Origin: SHLQ01 sp033344795 | GTDB taxonomy: Bacteria > Actinomycetota > Acidimicrobiia > Acidimicrobiales > SHLQ01 | Assembly (NCBI GenBank): GCA_033344795.1 | Contig: JAWPMS010000001.1 | Location: forward strand, 1,674,001 to 1,738,000 | Direction: 5' to 3' | Length of the DNA: 64,000 bases | In this document: positions 59,475-64,000 of the stretch, one piece after another | How positions within the stretch are numbered: position 1 is the stretch's first letter | How the letters are laid out: each line of letters begins with the position of its first letter | Program-made: the position numbers and the translations under genes | Notes under the pieces: model-generated | What the model was told of the DNA's origin: nothing | Databases searched by the model: none | Seen by the model: only the letters and a program-made list of their open reading frames with translations

Positions 59475-59509
59475 GGATCCCTCGCCTAGCGGCTCGTCGA
59501 CCGACCTGC
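59475..59509 (+). repeat. 35-nt direct repeat before guaB3, copy 2
   Basis: Identical to 59422-59456 over 35 bases. The 53-bp period equals about five helix turns, so both copies face the same side of the DNA. Its end lies about 9 bp upstream of a TAGTGT box (59518-59523). Confidence 0.85.
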
Positions 59510-59551
59510 GGATGGCGGTAGTGTGATCTCTTCCTGAAATGGGGTTCAGTC

Positions 59552-60664
59552 GTGGCAGAGATCGACATCGGCAAAGGCAAGACCGCTCGGCGGGCATACG
59601 GATTCGACGACATCACGATCGTTCCTTCGCGTCGGACCCGCGACCCGGAGGACATCGACCTCACCTGGGAGATCGACGCCTATCGCTTCGACCTGCCCTT
59701 CATGGCCTCGGCGATGGACTCGGTCGTGAGCCCCGACACCGCCATCGAGATCGGGCGCCAAGGTGGTGTTGGTGTCCTGCATCTCGAAGGCCTTTGGACT
59801 CGCTACGAAAATGCCGACGAAATCCTCGCCCAGATCAGCGAGCTCGACGATGACGCCTCGATGCGGCGAATGCAGGAGCTCTACGAGAAACCGATCGATC
59901 CGGATCTCCTGCTCCAGCGCATCTCCGAGCTGAACGAGGCCGACGTGGTCAGCTGCGCGGCAATCAGTCCGCAGCGTGCGGCCGAACACATCGATGTCAT
60001 CTTGAAGGCCGAGCTCGGTCTGCTCGTCATTCAGCAGCCTGTGATCTCCGCCGAGCACGTCTCCAACCACGACGCTGAGCCACTCAACCTCAAGACGTTC
60101 ATTCGCCGCCTCGAGGTTCCGGTGATCGTTGGTGACTGCGCCAGCTACTCGGCTGCCCTGCACCTCATGCGAACCGGAGCCGCGGGAGTGCTCGTCGGTG
60201 TCGGAACCGGCCGAGCATCAACACTTCGTCGCGTGCTCGGCATCGGCGGTCCGCAGGCCACTGCACTCGCCGACGCACGAGCAGCGCGGATGCGGCACCT
60301 CGATGAGACCGGCGTCTACACCCACATCATCGCCGACGGGTCGATGGAAACCGGTGGCGATGTCGCCAAGGCCATCGTCTGCGGTGCGGATGCGGTCATG
60401 CTGGGAGCACCGTTGGCTGCAGCGACCGAGGCTCCCGGACGTGGATGGCACTGGGGAGTGCAGAGCGTGCATCCCACCGTTCCGCAGGGCAGTCGTGTTG
60501 CCGTCGAGCCTCGCGGTTCGCTTGCCGAGATCATCCACGGGCCGTCGCATTCCGACGACGGGGCGCTGAATCTTGCTGGCGGGCTTCGCCAATCGATGGC
60601 GATGTGTGGCTACACCGACCTGAAGGATTTTCAAAAGGCCGAAATCCTGGTGAGTCAGCAATGA
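59552..60664 (+). CDS. guaB3: GuaB3-family IMP dehydrogenase-related protein
   Basis: A 370-residue TIM-barrel protein of the IMPDH/GMP reductase superfamily, the GuaB3 branch commonly found beside guaA in actinobacteria. Seen: RRAYGFDDITIVPSRRTRDP, FMASAMDSVVSPDTA, VIVGDCASYSAALHLMRTGA and ATEAPGRGWHWGVQSVHP. No CBS domains. The loop that in true IMPDH holds the catalytic Cys (GPGSxCTTR) reads GVGTGRASTLRRVLGIG, without Cys, so ordinary IMP oxidation is unlikely; some GuaB3 proteins have been linked to GMP reduction. GTG start behind GGGG. The guaA start overlaps its stop by 4 nt. Confidence 0.9.
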   Translation: MAEIDIGKGKTARRAYGFDDITIVPSRRTRDPEDIDLTWEIDAYRFDLPFMASAMDSVVSPDTAIEIGRQGGVGVLHLEGLWTRYENADEILAQISELDDDASMRRMQELYEKPIDPDLLLQRISELNEADVVSCAAISPQRAAEHIDVILKAELGLLVIQQPVISAEHVSNHDAEPLNLKTFIRRLEVPVIVGDCASYSAALHLMRTGAAGVLVGVGTGRASTLRRVLGIGGPQATALADARAARMRHLDETGVYTHIIADGSMETGGDVAKAIVCGADAVMLGAPLAAATEAPGRGWHWGVQSVHPTVPQGSRVAVEPRGSLAEIIHGPSHSDDGALNLAGGLRQSMAMCGYTDLKDFQKAEILVSQQ

Positions 60665-62214
60665 GCGAACGAGGCCCGTCAGATGAAGCTGTGCTGGTTG
60701 TCGACTTCGGCGCGCAGTATGCGCAGTTGATTGCTCGCCGTGTTCGTGAGGCCAACGTCTATTCAGAGATCGTTCCACACACGATCACCGCGGCGGAAGT
60801 GAAGGAGATGGCACCGACGGGGATCATCCTCTCCGGTGGACCGAAGTCGGTCCACGTCGATGGCGCCCCGCTGGTCGACCCAGAGGTCTACGACCTCGAT
60901 GTACCCGTGCTGGGTATCTGTTATGGCGCGCAGCTCATCGCTCACCAAAATGAGGGCACCGTCGGACGAAACGAACGGGGTGAGTACGGGCGGACCGAGC
61001 TGTCAGTCGCCGGCGACGGCGGGGCGATGCTCGATGGCACCCCCGACACGCAGACCGTGTGGATGAGTCACTTCGACGCAATCACGGAAATGCCTCAGGG
61101 ATTCTCGGTCACCGCGTCGACTCCAGATGCTCCCGTCGCGGCCTTCGAGGACCGAGATCGAGGTCTTTACGGTGTGCAGTACCACCCCGAGGTGGTGCAC
61201 ACCACGCATGGTCAGCATGTGATCGAGCGGTTCCTGACCGACGCATGCGGTGCAGAACGCAGCTGGACCATGGCCAGCGTCATCGATACGCAGGTAGCGC
61301 TCATACAGGAGCAGGTTGGCGACGAAGGCCGAGTCATCTGTGCCCTCTCGGGTGGTGTGGACTCTGCGGTTGCTGCGGCGTTGGTGCACAAGGCGGTCGG
61401 AGACCGTTTGACCTGCGTCTACGTCGACACGGGCCTGATGCGCAAAGGCGAGTCGGACCAGATCGTGGAGACGTTCGAACGTCATCAGAAGATCGAGTTG
61501 ATCCACGTGAGCGCTGCGGAACGGTTCTTCGACAAGCTCAACGGTGTCGTGGATCCCGAGGCGAAACGCAAGGCGATCGGCGAGCAGTTCATTCGGGTGT
61601 TCGAAGCAGCCAAGGCCCAGGTCGTCGGTGCACAGTTTCTCGTGCAGGGAACCCTGTACCCCGATGTCATCGAGTCCGGCACGAGCGATGCCGCGAAGAT
61701 CAAGAGCCATCACAACGTCGGTGGACTGCCAGACGACATCGAGTTCGACCTGGTGGAACCCTTGCGCGCGTTGTTCAAGGACGAGGTTCGTGCGGTGGGC
61801 ACCGAGCTTGGGCTCCCCGATGAGATCGTCTGGCGCCAACCGTTTCCCGGCCCCGGCCTCGGCGTTCGGATCATCGGTGAGGTGACCCCACCAAAGGTCG
61901 CCATTCTCCAGGAAGCCGACTTCATCGTTCGAGAAGAGATTCGAAAGGCTGGCCTCGATCGGGAGATCTGGCAGGCCTTTGCCGTCCTGCCCGGCGTGAA
62001 TTCCGTCGGGGTGATGGGAGACGAGCGCACCTATGCAGACGCCATCATCATCCGTGCGGTGACCTCTGAAGACGCGATGACGGCCGACTGGGCTCGGTTG
62101 CCATACGAATTGTTGGACACGATGTCGAGTCGCATCATCAACGAGGTCGCTGGCGTCAACCGTGTTGCCTACGACATCACGTCCAAGCCGCCCGGCACGA
62201 TCGAGTGGGAGTAA
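60661..62214 (+). CDS. guaA: GMP synthase (glutamine-hydrolysing)
   Basis: Amidates XMP to GMP in purine synthesis. 517 residues in three parts: class I glutamine amidotransferase with the nucleophile Cys in VLGICYGAQLIAHQ and the His-x-Glu in YGVQYHPEVVHT; PP-loop ATP pyrophosphatase ALSGGVDSAVAAALVHKAV; and the C-terminal dimerisation domain ending in RVAYDITSKPPGTIEWE. Start ATG overlaps guaB3 (ATGA). A longer frame from 60445 is within guaB3 and rejected. Confidence 0.96.
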   Translation: MSERGPSDEAVLVVDFGAQYAQLIARRVREANVYSEIVPHTITAAEVKEMAPTGIILSGGPKSVHVDGAPLVDPEVYDLDVPVLGICYGAQLIAHQNEGTVGRNERGEYGRTELSVAGDGGAMLDGTPDTQTVWMSHFDAITEMPQGFSVTASTPDAPVAAFEDRDRGLYGVQYHPEVVHTTHGQHVIERFLTDACGAERSWTMASVIDTQVALIQEQVGDEGRVICALSGGVDSAVAAALVHKAVGDRLTCVYVDTGLMRKGESDQIVETFERHQKIELIHVSAAERFFDKLNGVVDPEAKRKAIGEQFIRVFEAAKAQVVGAQFLVQGTLYPDVIESGTSDAAKIKSHHNVGGLPDDIEFDLVEPLRALFKDEVRAVGTELGLPDEIVWRQPFPGPGLGVRIIGEVTPPKVAILQEADFIVREEIRKAGLDREIWQAFAVLPGVNSVGVMGDERTYADAIIIRAVTSEDAMTADWARLPYELLDTMSSRIINEVAGVNRVAYDITSKPPGTIEWE

Positions 62215-62216
62215 CC

Positions 62217-62813
62217 GTGTCGGAGACCGCTGATCTCGCGGAGCTTGGCCAGGATCCAGCCGAAGACGCGATCGCCGCAATGGCAATCTTCGGTCGCGTG
62301 TTGTTGCAGGTCGACGACGAAGATCTCGAGAACGAGACTCCCTGCGAAGGGTGGAACGTTCAGGCCTTGATCAGCCATGTGGTCCTCGGTGACGCCGCCG
62401 TGCCGTTGTTGTTCGCTGGAGAGCCGCTCGCAGCCACAATGACGATCGATACCTCGATCCTCGGTCCCAACCCTGTCGCCACGTGGCGTGGTACTGCGCT
62501 CGCGGCGATCGAAGCGTTCCGTCTCCCCGGTGCGATGGAACAGATGGTGGACCACCCCGCGGGCCAGCGCCCGGGTTCAGTTGTCGCGCGCTTTCGTCTC
62601 GTTGATCTGCTCGGACACGCCTGGGACCTCGCCACCGCGATCGGTGTTGACGTCGAGATTCCGGAAGCGCTCGCCGAAGCGGCCCTCGATTTTTTGTACC
62701 CGCTGCTCGACCAACTCAAAGACTCACAGGTCTTCGGTCCTCCGATCGCGCCGCCACCCGACTCGAATGCGACGCTGCGATTCTTGGGGCTCCTCGGCCG
62801 CACAGCCTGGTAG
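62217..62813 (+). CDS. TIGR03086-type metal-binding protein (mycothiol-dependent isomerase fold), copy 2
   Basis: A 198-residue DinB-like four-helix protein related to the one at 43461-44069: LENETPCEGWNVQALISHVV with the first metal His and RLVDLLGHAWDLATAIGVDV with the second. The GTG at 62217 follows GGGAG; another GTG at 62205 would overlap the guaA stop region and is less well placed. Two nt after guaA, so probably the last gene of that operon. Function in purine metabolism is not evident; co-transcription may be incidental. Confidence 0.83.
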   Translation: MSETADLAELGQDPAEDAIAAMAIFGRVLLQVDDEDLENETPCEGWNVQALISHVVLGDAAVPLLFAGEPLAATMTIDTSILGPNPVATWRGTALAAIEAFRLPGAMEQMVDHPAGQRPGSVVARFRLVDLLGHAWDLATAIGVDVEIPEALAEAALDFLYPLLDQLKDSQVFGPPIAPPPDSNATLRFLGLLGRTAW

Positions 62814-62822
62814 CTGGGGCCT

Positions 62823-64000
62823 CTACTCGAGGGTCAGGGTCCAGGCACCTGCAGGGCGCCGGTCGTCGGTCTCGGTCCGGCCAAAGACGTAGACCACGCC
62901 GTCGAACTCATCGATCGCCCACAGCTCGGTGAAGCCGTCGGATTGGAGATCGGGTGTGGCCCGTGTGGTCCACTTGTCCTGCCCGAAGTCTTCGCCGGGG
63001 AGTAGCTCCCAAACCGCTCCATCGCGGTCCGAATCACCGTCGACGTCACCAACCGCGATGACCCGGTCGCCGTCGACGACGCCAATCGATCGAGCGATTC
63101 CCGTCGTCCCACGGATTGGCAGATTGTGGATGAAACCCTCTCCGTTGGAGTTGGTCACGACCGCGAAGGGAACGACGTTGCCTTCGAGGGACTTCTCACC
63201 GACGGCGATGATCCGGTCGCCGCCGATCGTGACGCTGTGGAACGTGGAGTCCGGTACGGGAGTGATCAGATCGGACCAGGTATCGCCACGACGTATGAGG
63301 ATCACGGCGGCGTCATCACCATCGATCATCTCGTGGCCCACGGCGACTGCGATCTCACCCTCGACGGCGACGTCACTCAGCACGCCGTCGGCTCCTCGGC
63401 CGACCTCGAACGGAGACCACAGTGGAGTCTCCCAATCCGGATTCGGTTCGACGGTCCACAAACCCATGACCAGGTTGTTCCCGGCACCTCGGCTGCCGAC
63501 GACGATGAATTGTTCGTTTGCGGCGTCACCAGCGGCACCACGCAGGCTTTCTCTCGCCGATGTCTGGAATGAGGCGTCGTTCGCAGGGCGCAGAAGTCCC
63601 GCGCGGTCTCCTAACCACGCAATCCCGTTCGTTCCGCCACCGCCTTGGTTTTCTCCGACCGCGAGCATCTGCTGGCGGTCGATCACGGCGATGTCGAGCA
63701 GCCGCTGATTCGATGAAGACAGGCCCTCGCCGTCGGCGAAATCTGCGCGCAGTCTGATGTCGGTCTCCCCATCGACCGGTCCGATCGTCCACACGACCGA
63801 TCGTTGTTGTGACGCTGCCTCACCGTTGCCCGCTCCGCCCACGATGGTGAGCCCGAATGAGTTCGCCACCGACGCGAAGATGACGCCGTCGGTGCCTTCC
63901 GGTTCTGCGAACGCCGGGCTTTCGAGCGCGGCGAACTGGACATCGCGTTCGATCAGGTCATCGTCGTCCTCGCCGATGTTGACCTCGGGCCCATCGTCGT
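62823..64000 (-). CDS. Beta-propeller-like repeat protein (5' end beyond the window)
   Basis: The frame is open to the right edge, so the N-terminus (and any signal peptide) is missing; at least 392 residues are present. It is made of repeats of about 50-60 residues, each holding a strand like IIAVGEKS, VIAVGDVDGDSD, IAVAVGHEM, MLAVGENQ or FIVVGSRG, and most a later W (AVWELLPG, GLWTVEP, IAWLGDR). This resembles WD- or kelch-like propeller blades of extracellular proteins. An acidic linker (IGEDDDDLIERD) near the right edge suggests a spacer after an export signal. No catalytic residues seen. Confidence 0.75.
   Translation of the reverse strand, partial: DDGPEVNIGEDDDDLIERDVQFAALESPAFAEPEGTDGVIFASVANSFGLTIVGGAGNGEAASQQRSVVWTIGPVDGETDIRLRADFADGEGLSSSNQRLLDIAVIDRQQMLAVGENQGGGGTNGIAWLGDRAGLLRPANDASFQTSARESLRGAAGDAANEQFIVVGSRGAGNNLVMGLWTVEPNPDWETPLWSPFEVGRGADGVLSDVAVEGEIAVAVGHEMIDGDDAAVILIRRGDTWSDLITPVPDSTFHSVTIGGDRIIAVGEKSLEGNVVPFAVVTNSNGEGFIHNLPIRGTTGIARSIGVVDGDRVIAVGDVDGDSDRDGAVWELLPGEDFGQDKWTTRATPDLQSDGFTELWAIDEFDGVVYVFGRTETDDRRPAGAWTLTLE

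Noticed and set aside
52812..59509. Direct repeats considered as CRISPR remnants
   Set aside because: Only two copies at each place, spacers of 16-18 nt and no cas genes; not a CRISPR array.
61003..62286. Open frame of 427 codons on the minus strand
   Set aside because: Antisense to guaA, whose three domains are intact on the plus strand.

Overview
The window is a high-GC, gene-dense bacterial chromosome segment. Most likely it comes from a free-living, probably aquatic member of the Actinomycetota, and class Acidimicrobiia would fit. The pointers are: the block alr, tsaE, tsaB, rimI, tsaD, groES, groEL in actinobacterial order; guaB3 directly before guaA; two small proteins of the mycothiol-dependent maleylpyruvate isomerase type; a DUF2510-DUF805 protein; a WYL regulator; and many genes with a TANNNT -10 box only 6 to 9 nt before the start codon, the signature of leaderless mRNAs. 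The lineage is an inference from gene content; there is no rRNA, tRNA, plasmid, phage, IS element or CRISPR array that I can see.

Layout. 1-5200: a cut-off MDR dehydrogenase, then two near-identical HDOD signalling proteins flanking a cyclopropane fatty acid synthase, a possible small leaderless gene and a VOC protein. 5200-10800: two consecutive 800-residue FAD-GcvT dehydrogenases of the dimethylglycine/sarcosine type, then a DUF805 membrane protein. 10800-18800: an SNF2 helicase whose only well-placed ribosome site precedes an ATC codon, with a small coupled partner; hisC; a membrane-anchored unknown; an AIM24 protein; class I aldolase.

18800-30600 is a sugar-use locus: a LacI-type regulator, a lipoprotein binding protein with a coiled-coil spacer, two permeases (one with a large extra membrane domain), a PLP lyase, a Gfo/Idh dehydrogenase, an aldo/keto reductase, a flavin monooxygenase and a GH1 beta-glucosidase. 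Three nearly identical 14-bp operators, each merging into a TACANT -10 box, tie the regulator, the transporter and the divergent oxidoreductases into one predicted regulon. No ABC ATPase is present, so a shared one elsewhere is implied.

30700-37100 holds an SSB-like protein and a 2-hydroxy/2-oxo acid and amino acid cluster (GlcD-type oxidase, aminotransferase, HPPD-like VOC protein, Lrp regulator, Ldh2-type and FMN-type hydroxyacid dehydrogenases). 37200-44900: an endonuclease-fold protein lacking usual active-site residues, a three-gene operon (phosphatase, kinase-like unknown, renalase-like flavoprotein) sharing a tiny bidirectional promoter with alr, an aquaporin, a WYL regulator facing a metal-binding isomerase-like gene across a fully symmetric promoter, and a zinc peptidase. 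44900-52900: the t6A tRNA modification genes, a P450, an unknown protein, a CPBP protease and CIRCE-controlled groESL. 52900-64000: a DNA glycosylase operon, a NUDIX hydrolase, an aromatic amino acid decarboxylase, a two-component system, guaB3-guaA, and a cut-off beta-propeller-like protein.

The most interesting signals are regulatory and structural rather than a clear new enzyme system: the LacI regulon with operator/-10 composites, the symmetric WYL promoter, the overlapping -10 boxes at alr, a dispersed hairpin repeat with covarying stems, direct repeats before guaB3, the ATC start, and the pseudo-active EEP protein.
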